From: Glomus cerebriforme
Taxonomy: Eukaryota > Glomeromycota > Glomeromycetes > Glomerales > Glomeraceae
Direction: 5' to 3'
Assembly: GCA_003550305.1 (NCBI GenBank)
Contig: QKYT01000887.1
Location: forward strand, 1 to 15,862
Length of the DNA: 15,862 bases
Below are positions 6,732 through 15,862 of the stretch, in pieces. The first letter of the stretch is position 1. Each line of letters begins with the position of its first letter. The notes below the pieces were generated by a model. The model was given only the letters and a program-made list of their open reading frames with translations. It did no database searches and was not told where the DNA came from. The position numbers and the translations under genes are program-made.

Positions 6732-7825
6732 TTATATATAAATTGATGATTTAAAAAATGTTTGCACCATTTGGGGAGTGATTTGACTACACATGACTAA
6801 TAAAGAATATATTAGATCATCACAAGCTTTCATAAAATCATAATTATATTTAATCTATGATTTAATTACTAAAAACGCAGTCTTTATAGGATTATAATCT
6901 GAGAAATAAAGTGAAAGAAAAATTACATGACATCCTAATCCTTCTAATATTAAAATAAGATTGGCATCATAATGTATTCTAGTGTTATCTATTAAGATAA
7001 TGCTATTACTAACAGGATAAGGATTCATGATTGGTATCTACATTAAAATAAATCTTATGTTATTATTTATAAATTATAAAATAATAAATTTACAATTTTT
7101 ACATACTACTTGATCAAGAATAAAATCAACAAATCTTTTTTTATTACAAGTACCTTCAAAGATATTTATTGTAACGAATTTATTTAAAGTTAGAGCTGGA
7201 ATCATATACCTTTTTTCTCATACAAATATCACTTTTTTGTATGTTCATATATTGTAAGAAAAATACCCATAAAATCTTGATAAGCTTCTTTCATCTTAGC
7301 ACTCTCATCAATAAAGATTAACTGATTTAGTGTATAACATTTGCTGATAATGTCTATATAATGTGCACATATGATTTCACTTCTTTTATAAGTTTTTTTT
7401 TGCAGTTTTTATAAAAAAAAATGTAATTAAAATATCGAATTCATAATTACTGTTGTAAAATTAATTTTTTAATACCTTTTTTTAAGTAATTCCCAAATAG
7501 TGAAGTGATTTCTAAAGTGTTAAGATAGAAGTTTTTTTTCCCGTAAGATTCTTCATCTTATGAGTTAATTTATCTAAATACCAGTTAATTTTGTCTTTTA
7601 TAAGACTTCAAAAAATGTACATATTATTTCTATTAAAGAGCTTCTTCATACCAAAAACTTCTTTAAAAGAATTAGTCACACAGACCTATTTTCATACATA
7701 TTTATTATTCTAAATATGGAAGACTTGTTCATATATAATGTATTAGCAATATTTATGATTGAATAACTATCAGCATATAAATATACAATCCTCCATCATA
7801 AGTTTTCACTTAATTCTTTAGGCAT
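6732..7825 (-). pseudogene. Broken IS630/Tc1-type DDE transposase
   Basis: The frame starts at ATG 7825-7823 with MPKELSENL, then WRIVYLYADSYSIINIA and SSIFRIINMYEN, a helix-turn-helix recruiting domain. After frameshifts and a degraded intron it reads LNQLIFIDESAK, with the first catalytic Asp at 7309-7307. It continues KRYMIPALTLNKFVTINIFE and RFVDFILDQVV. A 69-bp intron (7106-7038, GTATGT...TAG) leads to SIILIDNTRIHYD (second Asp at 6989-6987) and SDYNPIKTAF, where Lys (6884-6882) replaces the expected Glu after 34 residues. It ends KSSIYI and TAA at 6734-6732. Several stops and frame shifts are present. No terminal inverted repeats were found by eye, so element borders are unknown. Confidence 0.8.
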
Positions 7826-8825
7826 ACTGTTCTCTGTTTGAAATAATAAATTGAATAAAAAAGAGTTAGTAGTTACAATAATATAAAACATAAGATAAAA
7901 CTATTATAACACTTATTATTAATAAAAACTGAAGAGAAGAAGTAGCCAAAGTAAACTAAAAAATACATATATACAAAGTCTTTCTACCAGAAAATATCCT
8001 AAAACTTTTATTGAACAAGCTTTATAGCAATAATAATTGTAATATGTAATATGAAAATGGTTGGTAATTGTTTGTAATTGTTTATAATTGAAGAAATAAT
8101 CACCAGTAATCTCCTAATAAAAGTAGAACAAAGCTTCCAAAAACTACTAAAGATATGTGGCATCACTGGCATGACTTTATTTTCTTGGTATTACAAAGAA
8201 AATTTGAGTGTTAATAAGTGATATATAAGGTTGATTTGCAAAAATCAGAGGGTTTTTCATATTTATTATAATTAATCAATATAATGCAAATTTAACCTTT
8301 TTGAAAATAGCAATAATGCAATTCAATTTGCAATCAAAAAATAAAGAAATTTTATTGGATAAATTTTAGTAATACAAAACTGATCGAAAAATATGACTGA
8401 ATGATTTTGAACAGAACTATTCAAGAAGTACTGTATATCCTAAATTCCAAGTTTAGAATATAATTGGTTCAATAATAATTATATTTGTATAATATTTATC
8501 TTTAAAATTTTATTTTTTACTTAAAATAAATTTTTTTGCACTTTTGTGTATTTTAAAATATTAAATAAAATTCATTTACAAAAAAAATTCATAACAGATA
8601 ACTATTTAAGCTAGTTTCATGAAATCTAATTATTCTAATATACAAAAATCTCAATAATTTCTGAATAACTTTATTTAGCATATTTCACTTGTTTTCTTTG
8701 GCCAAAGTGTTCAAACTATACGAAAATAAAAAAAAACAGAAACGCGTCCATAATTTTATATTAGACCCATGAGTATTCACATACCTTATTAATAACTTCT
8801 ATTAGGCATTTTTCACCTATCTATT
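7826..8825. other. AT-rich interval without a recognisable gene
   Basis: This 1-kb interval contains short TAATTG-type runs (about 8062-8090) and many stops in all frames. A 42-codon fragment near 8100-8220 (plus) has a coding look (KLLKICGITGMTLFSWYYKE) but no start, and I could not assign it. The last ~150 bp before 8826 include ACGCGT at 8743, a sequence bound by MBF-type factors in other fungi. A promoter role here is only a guess. Confidence 0.4.
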
Positions 8826-9074
8826 ATGCTGAAATTATGTTGTGAAAACGCGTTTGATATAAAATTATTAGTTATAAAAATGTTTCCAACTTTTATAACT
8901 TTTATAATATTATTTTATTTTTATTATCGCGAAATGATAAACAAATATGCTGTTAATGATGAGCCAATCAAATTTGGGGAGTCTAGCCCGAAAAAATTTG
9001 TTTATCCAGAGATCGAATCACGTGTAGTTTTAAATCACATTTATAATCCAGTCACATTACCACATTACCAATAA
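8826..9074 (+). CDS. Small putative single-pass membrane protein
   Basis: The open frame gives 82 residues from ATG 8826, or 64 from ATG 8880. The second start puts a hydrophobic segment (FPTFITFIILFYFYY) at the N-terminus, as in a signal anchor. A short charged tail follows, with KFGESSPKKFVYPEIESR and a final YNPVTLPHYQ. The base composition of the tail (GAGATCGAATCACGTG and similar) is clearly richer in G+C than the flanks, which argues for selection on the frame. It lies only 105 bp upstream of the UBR7 start on the same strand. I do not recognise the family. Small mitochondrial or ER proteins often look like this, but nothing here proves location. It could also be an upstream exon or frame of a longer transcript. 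Confidence 0.5.
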   Translation: MLKLCCENAFDIKLLVIKMFPTFITFIILFYFYYREMINKYAVNDEPIKFGESSPKKFVYPEIESRVVLNHIYNPVTLPHYQ

Positions 9075-9179
9075 GTGCTACAGTTTACAACAGTTACCTA
9101 TAAACAAGTTCTATACGAAAAAAAAATTGTAAACAGTATTTTTTTAACCGAAAGACTTTTTTAGACGAAAATAACTATA

Positions 9180-11182
9180 ATGAATTCTAAAGATACGAAA
9201 GAAACGTTAACTGTTAAAGAGATTTTAGAAAGACAAAGACTTCTAGAAGAGGAAGCAGGAGAAGTATTATCAGGGAAATTTGACGAATGTACATATAATA
9301 AAGGGTATATACGTCAGCCAGTTTATGCCTGTAAAACTTGCAAACCAACTGAAGGGTGTGGACCAGGTGGTGTTTGTTATTCATGTTCAATTTCATGTCA
9401 TACAGGTAGAGTAATAAAAACCCTAAATACAAAACTAGTGAATACGTTATGTTAGGTAGATTTATTTAAATTTATTATCTTTTTAAATACAACAGATCAT
9501 GAACTTGTCGAATTGTTCTCAAAACGTAATTTTAAGTGCGATTGCGGAACAGCTCGTCTCGGTGAAGTAGTTTGTAAACTTGAAGCGAAACCACGAAACA
9601 CATTGAATGAACATAATAAATATGATCATAATTATGAAGGTCGATTCTGTTGGTTAGTATCTCTTTTCAAAATAAAAAAAAAAATTTTTTATTCTTATTA
9701 ATCTATAATAAATTGACCTTTTTTAAAAGGTGCAAAGTCGATTATGATCCAGAAAAGGAAGACAATAATATGCTTCAAGTAATTTCATGTTATTTGCTTT
9801 CTTAACATTAAACATTATAACAAAAATGTTTCTTCATTAAATATAGTGTGTTATATGTGAAGATTGGTTTCATGAAAATTGTATAAGCGGAGAAAAGCAA
9901 GAAAAAAGATTTTCGGTATGATAATTTGTGCCCACCTACTATATTTATATAATGCTTGACTCATATTGCTTACATAATCGTTACACAAATAGAAATTTAT
10001 TTTAATATCCATCCTTATTATATTTTAGCTACCAGACTTGGAAGCGTTTGAGGAATACTTGTGTCACAAATGTCTTGACAAACATTCTTTTTTAAAGCCT
10101 TATCTCAACTCGCATATGTTTTTCTCTGGGCAATACAATAATGATCAGCGAGTTAGTGAAGCTAACCCGACAAGTGATGAGAACGCAGCTAAAGACAAAA
10201 TGTCACTACCTTTCACTAGTAAGGATGATGAAATCACAGCAACTAAAACCGAAGAGACATCCAACACAGCTTTGTTACTATCCTCAACTCCTTCTATAAA
10301 TAACAAAAGAAAGATTGAGGATGATAAAATTGGTGATAATGATGAAGGAAAAATTGATGATGTAGTGGGTCCACCTAAAAAGCCGAAGAATGAAGATGTT
10401 AACACATGTAAGCGTGAAAGATGGCAGGTAGTTAGCGATAAAGTAGAAGTTGATTTGTTTTGTGTTCAAGGCTGGCGTGATGAATTATGTCGTTGCGACA
10501 AGGTATGTATAACAAAATGAAGAAAAATACGCGACTTATAATAAGGATTTAATGATTCATTTCTATTTAGTGCATGGAACTTTATAAACAACATCAAATT
10601 GAGTTTATTCTCAGTGTAGAAGAGACATATGAACCACCAGAAGATGATGATGCACGTAAGTTAGTTTTGTATTTACACGTTTTCAAAAATCCAAATCGGT
10701 GGCGCTTTAGAGTTTATTCCGCTATGGGTTACAATAATTTACAACTTTATGTAATTTATTTAGAGAAATCATTATTTGATTGCGGAATGAAAGCATTGAA
10801 CCAAATGGATCGAATTGCCGCAATAGAAGGTAAAAGGTTTACTAAGTTATAAAAATGATTATTTGTTTATTTAACATATTAACCATATAAATTTATAGGG
10901 ATACTTGCTTATAATCAATTCAAGTATGTATTATATGATAAAGTTTGTTTCACAAGTATAATGTGATATTTAAATTAATTTATTTGTAGGGATGAGCTTA
11001 TTGAGTTTTTGAAACCATTCGGAGAATCAGGCAAGGCGGTCACAGTTAAAGATGTTAATGAATTCTTTGAGGTAATAAATGGAAAATATATACGTATATA
11101 TGTATAATTATTGACAATTGATTTAATTTTACTGAAGGCCAAATTGCGCGATCGTAAACCAGCAACAGGTCCTTTCTTTTAG
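9180..11182 (+). CDS. UBR7: UBR7-type protein (UBR box + PHD-like finger), 10 exons, 425 aa
   Basis: Exons by GT-AG borders: 9180-9405, 9496-9652, 9730-9778, 9847-9915, 10029-10502, 10571-10655, 10764-10829, 10899-10923, 10990-11071, 11138-11182. They total 1278 nt with phases that fit throughout. Residues ~34-107 form a UBR box (Cys/His-rich: CKTCKPTEGC, CYSCSISCHTDHELVELF, FKCDCGTARL). Residues ~126-190 form a PHD-like finger (WCKVDYD, CVICEDWFHENC, YLCHKCLDKH). A low-complexity acidic linker with a basic patch (PPKKPKNED, a possible nuclear signal) precedes CRCDKC (321-326), split by an intron. The conserved C-terminal domain has SLFDCGMKALNQMDRIAAIE and AVTVKDVNEFFEAKL. UBR7 proteins are putative E3 ligases; human UBR7 is linked to histone H2B ubiquitination and, as I recall, is about the same length. 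It converges on the uL16m gene 276 bp downstream. Confidence 0.93.
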
Positions 11183-11458
11183 GACCGTATATAAATTCGT
11201 ATATACGTGGAATATAATGAGTAAATAATTTGCTAATTAGCCATTTATATAACTTTGCCTCCTAAACAATATACTTATATTAAGCCGACCGCCTGGAAAA
11301 AGAATTTGCAAAGTTTATAACAAAATTATACAGCTAATAGGGATTGTTCTTATTTACATTGAAGTTTTTGTAAAAAATTTTTTTTTTTTTTTCTTTGCAA
11401 ATAGAGTATTTTGCAAATATTGTAAAAAATAAATATATTCATATTTTAAATAAATTTA
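11183..11458. other. Convergent 3' region between UBR7 and uL16m genes
   Basis: The 276 bp between two stop codons on opposite strands hold an AT inverted repeat (GTATATA...TATATAC at about 11187-11206) and a T-run at about 11378-11392. Both 3' ends must be formed here, but no sharp polyadenylation motif can be assigned. Confidence 0.5.
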
Positions 11459-12187
11459 TTATGTATGAATAATTTTATTAGTTTCAGTTTCCTTTTCAAT
11501 TTTTTTCTGTTTTAATTCAGTTTCCTTATCCACAAATTCAGTTTTAACTGGTAATCTATCAGTAGCTAACCTCAAAGCTTCTTTAGCAACTTCTCTTCTA
11601 ATATTTCCACCACCAATTTCAAATAAAATTTTATTCATTGGTACTCTACAAGCATAATATTCAAAAGAACCTTTTCCTTTCCCCATTCTAGTTTCATTAC
11701 CTTTTGAAGTAACAGGTATATCAGGAAAAACACGCATCCAAACTTGACTACCTTTAATAACTTTAATTTTTCTTTTAATAACTGTATGAGCAGCCGTTAA
11801 TTGAGCCGAGGATAATCTTACACCATCTTTTACTCTTAAACCAAATGAACCAAATGCTATTGTATTTCCTTTTGTTGAACCACCTATACGTACTGGTACT
11901 CTACCCTTATGAGCTTTTCGATATTTTGTACGGCGTGGAGCGAATTCTGCTCGGTGACGACGTTGAAGAAAGAATGACGTTAGCGGTAATTTTAACCTAT
12001 TTGGAAGAATGGTGGTTTTATTGATAAAAGGCGGTGATGAATTTTGAATGTTAGGTAGGAAAAGATTTCTTTTTATAAGTGTCAATTTTGGTGTCAGTTT
12101 TGCATATGTTGCGGAATAATTTATTGGGGAATATTTCAATTTTTTAAACAATAATTGCGTATGATATATTTTATTTAAAGAGAACAT
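11459..12187 (-). CDS. MRPL16: Mitochondrial large-subunit ribosomal protein uL16m
   Basis: A single-exon frame of 242 residues when started at the ATG at 12187-12185. The longer frame opens at 12283, but its extra 32 residues look like leader sequence, and the later start gives a typical basic, Asp/Glu-free mitochondrial targeting region. Residues ~1-78 are this leader. The uL16 core follows: [15 protein letters not shown] (~82-96), [50 protein letters not shown] and [20 protein letters not shown]. These match bacterial L16, which sits near the peptidyl-transferase centre and tRNA-binding sites of the large subunit. A Lys/Glu-rich tail of ~25 residues extends beyond the bacterial end. The gene is divergent from the CCDC137-like gene. 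Confidence 0.95.
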   Translation of the reverse strand: MFSLNKIYHTQLLFKKLKYSPINYSATYAKLTPKLTLIKRNLFLPNIQNSSPPFINKTTILPNRLKLPLTSFFLQRRHRAEFAPRRTKYRKAHKGRVPVRIGGSTKGNTIAFGSFGLRVKDGVRLSSAQLTAAHTVIKRKIKVIKGSQVWMRVFPDIPVTSKGNETRMGKGKGSFEYYACRVPMNKILFEIGGGNIRREVAKEALRLATDRLPVKTEFVDKETELKQKKIEKETETNKIIHT

Positions 12188-12333
12188 TGTAAAATGTAAA
12201 ATACAAGAAATATGTACAGCGATAAAATAATTGAATCTTTGCCGAATTTTGATTGGATAAATCGGATAAAGATGATTCGCCAAAAAAATTTTCGTGATTA
12301 TCTAAATCTTTATTTCATACTTCTTAAGTTGAT
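12188..12333. promoter_or_regulatory. Divergent promoter of uL16m and CCDC137-like genes
   Basis: Only 146 bp separate the two opposite start codons (12187 minus, 12334 plus). Both products act in ribosome supply, one mitochondrial and one nucleolar, so shared control is plausible. No specific operator word is evident by eye. If the longer uL16m start at 12283 were used, the space would shrink to about 50 bp. Confidence 0.55.
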
Positions 12334-13331
12334 ATGTCTAATAAAAGGAAAAGAAAACGAGGATTAGAAACAGAACAGCCCAAGTACTTTTTATTCTCCT
12401 GAATGAATTTTTTATTTGTTTGAAATACTCTTTAATATTTGTACTATTCCTTGTGTTATTATAAGATATGATGCACCACCTACGTCTGATAAAACATCCG
12501 ATACACCCAGAAATTTTAAAAGATTACTACAAGCTAATAGATTTAAGAAAAAGAAGGATGTTGAAATAAAAGATAAATCTCAGGTAGTGTTATTATACGA
12601 TTTATTTTCATTTTCATTTTAAGTTACCTTAAATTGTAATAAAAAATTTATGTAGATGATACAAAGAATGCCCGGCGAATCATTTTTGGATTTTAATAGG
12701 TACTTGGTTTTTTTTTTAATTAATAATTTTATATGAATTAATTTTTAATTTACGCCGGTTATAGGAGATTAGAAGATCATATGAGACCCGATATACTCAA
12801 AGCAATGAAAGGAGGAAAATCCACAAAAGATAAAGCAAAACGGTACAAACCAATATTCTTTTTATTTTATAAAATTCAAATTAAATAAACTTTTTTTATC
12901 CAATAGATATCGAGAAAAATTAAAGGAAAAGAAAAAAGCAAAAATAGAAAAATTAATGGAAGAAGTTAATGCTAAAGATTTTGATGATTTTCAAGATAAG
13001 ATAAAATTTGGTGAAGTAGTTCAAGGTCCTCCTTCATTAACGTCTTTACCAAAAAAACGTGATAAAATTAATACGTTAAAAGTAAGTTAATTAATAAATG
13101 ATTAAAATTTATGACTATTATAACACAGTATTATAAAAAAAGAAGAAATGATTTTAAATGGGTTTTTGATTTTAAATTTTGTAGAGAGATAGTTTAGAAA
13201 AACAGAAAAAGAATCAATTAAGTATTGCTAATAAAAGAATTATTGCTGAAGAAAGGGAAAGAGTTATGTCACAATATCGTTTGATTAAAGCAAGGAAATT
13301 GTTAAATAAAAATCCACATTTAAAAGATTAA
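12334..13331 (+). CDS. CCDC137: CCDC137-like nucleolar coiled-coil protein, 6 exons, 203 aa
   Basis: Exons 12334-12383, 12466-12583, 12656-12699, 12765-12842, 12907-13081 and 13185-13331 join in phase to 204 codons including TAA. The start MSNKRKRKRGLE is strongly basic, as in nucleolar proteins. Then come PRNFKRLLQANRFKKKKD, a MPGESFLDFNRRLEDHM segment, a Lys/Glu-rich coiled coil (REKLKEKKKAKIEKLMEE) and two conserved blocks, IKFGEVVQGPPSLTSLPKK and IANKRIIAEERERVMSQYR. Order and wording of these blocks match metazoan CCDC137, described as nucleolar/chromosome-periphery and thought to affect nuclear receptor localisation and ribosome biogenesis. The protein is shorter than the human one (~289 aa), mainly through reduced linkers. 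The ATG at 12656 inside exon 3 is not the start, because upstream exons splice in frame. Confidence 0.85.
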
Positions 13332-13376
13332 ATTTACCTTTTTTTAAACGGATGAAAATTTTTATATCTGCTGTTA

Positions 13377-13382
13377 AATAAA
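13377..13382 (+). terminator. Candidate polyadenylation signal AATAAA
   Basis: An exact AATAAA lies 46 bases after the CCDC137-like stop codon, a reasonable place for 3'-end formation. In such AT-rich sequence the hexamer also occurs by chance. Confidence 0.35.
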
Positions 13383-13595
13383 ACACGGTAAGTTTTATAT
13401 ATTACATTATCTCAAATAAATAAATTCATTATATTGCATGGATACTTAACAAGTTAACTATAAATTATAATGATTGATCAGATATATGCAATATCCTTTT
13501 TTTCAATGATATTTCTAAATGCATTAAGGTTAAATTATTAAATTTATGCTCTTTAGCGTAATGCAGTAAGGATTTCCCTCATTCATGCTTACGAA

Positions 13596-13639
13596 TGCAG
13601 GAAAGTTCAAAACCGGTGATTGACGTGTCATTTCCTGCA
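13596..13639. repeat. Inverted repeat TGCAGGAAA / TTTCCTGCA
   Basis: Nine-base arms at 13596-13604 and 13631-13639 flank 26 bases that include ACCGGT. It could be a hairpin or a paired factor site in the G+C-richer part of the spacer. Confidence 0.6.
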
Positions 13640-14170
13640 CAACTAGATGTTTTTTTTCAATTACGCGTTTGTAATGTGCAGTCAAAGCAACATTAATAAA
13701 GCAACATTAATCTCGGGTTTTCCGGAGATTAGGTTTTAGTACCACAAAGCGTGTATCAATTATTATTAATTCGCAAATCTCAGCATGTGACATATAATGT
13801 AAATTGTTAGAAACGCATAAAGGATTACACGTAATACCCGAATTAAACGATTTAATCCCATTTTTTCATGTGAAAAATCTTTAGAAACTTTAAATTATCT
13901 AAAACATTGTTGATCGCCTAAAGATTAAAAGTGAAATTAGAAGAAATTTGCGTTCTGGTAGATATACTGATTATGTTAAAAGTCTATCTAATATAATAAA
14001 TGTAATCGGATTTGTCACATGCGCATTTGTGTTGCAATACGTGAATTATATAATATTGTACGAAACTTGTAGTTTTCCCAAATCGAGTTCATAATTTTTA
14101 AAGAATAACCCGGTAATACGGTTTTTTTGACTTTTTTTACTTAAGACTATATTGATAACATAATGAAATA

Positions 14171-14195
14171 CATACATACATACATACATACATAC
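14171..14195 (+). repeat. (CATA)n microsatellite
   Basis: Six uninterrupted CATA units plus one base are seen. The long minus-strand frame across this point is produced by the repeat and is not a gene. Confidence 0.9.
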
Positions 14196-14296
14196 AAAAT
14201 ATCTTATAATAAATAATAAATACCAGCACCACTTCTTATTATATAAATAAAGGATCATAAAAAAAGAAATGGGGTCCGCCAAACCCAAAAATCTTA

Positions 14297-14387
14297 GGAT
14301 TTGAAACCACCACAATTCAAAAAGGATGAAGAGAAATAAATACTCTTCTCCTTCATTAAATCTTCACTCCTTTGTGGTTTCGATTCC
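14297..14387. repeat. Nested foldback followed by T-runs
   Basis: Outer arms GGATTTGAAACCAC (14297-14310) and GTGGTTTCGATTCC (14374-14387) pair with an exact 8-bp core GAAACCAC/GTGGTTTC. Inner arms AAGGATGAAGAG (~14321-14332) and CTCTTCTCCTT (~14343-14353) pair with one bulged base around an AAATAAATA loop. Long T-runs begin at 14392. It may be a tiny foldback transposon or a structured RNA. Neither is proven. Confidence 0.5.
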
Positions 14388-14846
14388 TCTATTTTTTTTT
14401 TTCTTATTTTTTTTTTTTTTTTTTCCTCCTTCCTTTCCGCTAGGGTTTTTTTAAATCCTTAATCACACCGCCAATTACACCTGTTTGTTATGAATAAATT
14501 TTTAATATTTCGTCGTTGTTTTTTTCATTTTCGGCGTATTAAATTTGAGGATTGAGATTAAAAAAAATGTTGCCGATGTCTGATTCTTTGATTAAAAATA
14601 ATAAATTATAAATCCCACTCCTCAGCTTATAAGTAATAAAAGAATAAAATTAATTATTTGCGAAATTTTTTTTGAGAATTAAGAGAATTTTCGAAGTTTC
14701 TATCCGTCATGTAAGGTGGTAATTAAAAAAGGGGTAGAAGTATAAAATGAAAATTATATATTTAAATATATTATTTAAATACTATTATTGTTCTTCCTAA
14801 TTCCGCCAACACCCTCCTGTACCAAAAATAATAATAACTATTCAGT

Positions 14847-15820
14847 TTAGGGCATTACAACAATCTCGCCACTAAACCCACCAGAAAGATATCCACCACC
14901 ATTACCTATCACATCCGTGTTAGTTGCCACTTCGTCTAATAAACAAAATGTTTGTCCATCAGGTGAGGAAATGGCTCTCGTGTTTGTGTATGTACCGTCA
15001 AATGCTTGATGTTGCGAAAATTTACATGATACAGGAATACTATTACGATTTTCACCTCTAGCATCTTTTATGGTCACATGTTCAACAGCAACTAGAACCT
15101 GGCACGTGTTGTGGCGTTCTGATGGCGAGTATTCTTGTACTTTGATACTTACATTCACAAAGAGCGGAAACTTTAAATAATAAAGATTAAAAAAAAAAAA
15201 AAAGATTAAGGTTAGTACAAATTCTAAATAATAATAATAATAATAATAAAAAAAAGGAAAGAAAAAGAAAAATTTTTTCTATAATTATGTTTAAAAAATT
15301 CTAATATTCCACTTCTACAAATCGTATTTTTTTCTTTTGTTGTATATATATATATATATATGTTAAAAAATCGTATCAAGTGAAACTCTAATTTCTATAT
15401 TGTATTATCGTATATTTTAATAATAACTTACTTGTTGAAAGAATCGTTCGTAATTTTGATCCATTACGATTACATCTCCAATCATATGTAATAAATAAAC
15501 ATGTCCAGCCCGAATATTTATAAGAACTTTTGACAGACCGCTTAATGCGGAAGCAGCTAAATAAAAATAAAATGAAATAAAAATATGTATTAAAAAAAAT
15601 GCAAAAGAAAGGAAAAAATTGGATATCTAAATGAAAACTAATATTTTAATAAACTTACTCTCTCTTAGCTTAGACATTATGCTTTCAGCGGAAATCTGGG
15701 GAGATTCTTCCAAAATGGGAATCGTTTCGCAAGTATGTGATAATTTTTCTGTTAACCACCACTCTAAAATATGAGCTATATTTTGTGAGGCTGGTTGAAT
15801 GTGGTTGCCATGATGTGGTA

Positions 15821-15821
<1 letters not shown>
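14847..15821 (-). CDS. C-terminal part of an unrecognised multi-exon protein
   Basis: Three minus-strand exons are readable: 15821-15659, 15556-15432 and 15170-14847. Introns (15658-15557 and 15431-15171) start GTAAGT and end TTAG or AAAG. Phases fit (163, 125 and 324 nt), giving 203 residues to TAA at 14849-14847. The first exon begins after a long T-run and AG (15823-15822), so more exons lie beyond the window. Features seen: a helical start (IAHILEWWLTEKL, ESIMSKLRETASALSGLSKV), RAGHVYLLHMIGDVIVMDQ, then a beta-rich C-terminal domain with CQVLVAVEHVTIKDARGENR and a Gly-rich end, GGGYLSGGFSGEIVVMP. I do not recognise the family. Clean splicing, balanced codons and contrast with AT-rich introns show a real gene. 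Confidence 0.75.
15229..15249 (+). repeat. (TAA)n microsatellite in intron
   Basis: About seven TAA units lie within the 261-bp intron (15171-15431) of the minus-strand gene. Confidence 0.85.
15343..15360 (+). repeat. (TA)n microsatellite in intron
   Basis: Nine TA units are seen in the same intron as the TAA repeat. Confidence 0.9.

Positions 15822-15823
<2 letters not shown>

Positions 15824-15862
<39 letters not shown>
15824..15862 (+). repeat. Poly(A) run at window edge
   Basis: Thirty-nine consecutive A end the window. On the minus strand this is a T-run directly before the AG acceptor of the first visible exon, so it belongs to an intron. The assembly probably stopped because reads could not cross the homopolymer. 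Confidence 0.85.

Larger units (their letters stand above)
13332..14846. other. 1.5-kb convergent intergenic region
   Basis: It lies between the 3' ends of the CCDC137-like gene and the minus-strand gene at 14847. About 13550-14060 is visibly richer in G+C than the surrounding spacer. It contains a 9-bp inverted repeat, a direct repeat AAGCAACATTAAT (~13685-13712) and a hairpin TAATCTC...GAGATTA (13708-13731). A 63-codon open stretch without any ATG runs 13903-14094. Further right are a CATA microsatellite, a foldback structure followed by long T-runs, and plain AT sequence. I support no protein gene here. Confidence 0.5.

Noticed and set aside
9214..10469. Minus-strand frames opposite UBR7
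   Set aside because: They are shadows of UBR7 exons, whose splice phases and zinc-finger motifs are consistent on the plus strand.
14046..14315. 89-residue minus-strand frame
   Set aside because: It runs through the CATA microsatellite (CMYVCMYV repeat) and has no other coding signal.
14372..14400. tRNA-like B-box (GGTTTCGATTCC) before a T-run
   Set aside because: The flanking five-base T-stem does not pair and no A-box or acceptor stem is found; the word is explained by the foldback arm.

Overview
The window is very AT-rich eukaryotic DNA with compact genes split by short GT-AG introns (about 60-260 bp). Dense decayed DNA transposons, the intron style and several degenerate families I recall from Glomeromycotina suggest an arbuscular mycorrhizal fungus such as Rhizophagus. 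That assignment is an inference; the sequence itself only shows a fungus-like, AT-rich, transposon-loaded genome. The 3' edge ends in a run of 39 A and looks like a contig end.

Left half (1-8640), transposons and dead genes. A pyrimidine-rich stretch leads to a complete Tc1-type element (1011-2322) with TA target duplications, ~41 bp inverted repeats and a full-length transposase frame broken by three stops. Next is a degenerate multi-exon gene (2598-5659) ending in a SAM-like domain. One exon of it was hit by two different hAT-like non-autonomous elements (3014-3904 and 3969-4663), each bounded by an 8-bp target duplication. Removing both elements with one duplication copy each restores 167 uninterrupted codons. 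On the minus strand follow a broken Myb/SANT-like gene (6344 to 5775) and a broken IS630/Tc1-type transposase (7825 to 6732) whose third catalytic residue has become Lys.

Right half (8820-15862), living genes. A small putative membrane protein (8826-9074) lies just upstream of a 10-exon UBR7-type gene (9180-11182, 425 codons: UBR box, PHD-like finger, conserved C-terminal domain). UBR7 converges on a minus-strand gene for mitochondrial ribosomal protein uL16m (12187 to 11459). That gene shares a ~146-bp divergent promoter with a 6-exon CCDC137-like nucleolar protein gene (12334-13331). After 1.5 kb of non-coding sequence with hairpins and microsatellites comes the C-terminal part of an unrecognised multi-exon minus-strand gene (15821 to 14847), cut by the poly(A) contig edge.

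I see no new multi-gene system. The most informative part is the nested insertion history in the left half: frame-validated hAT boundaries, a 22-site subterminal motif array, a dimeric tandem repeat of palindromes, and terminal repeats that differ only at CpG sites.
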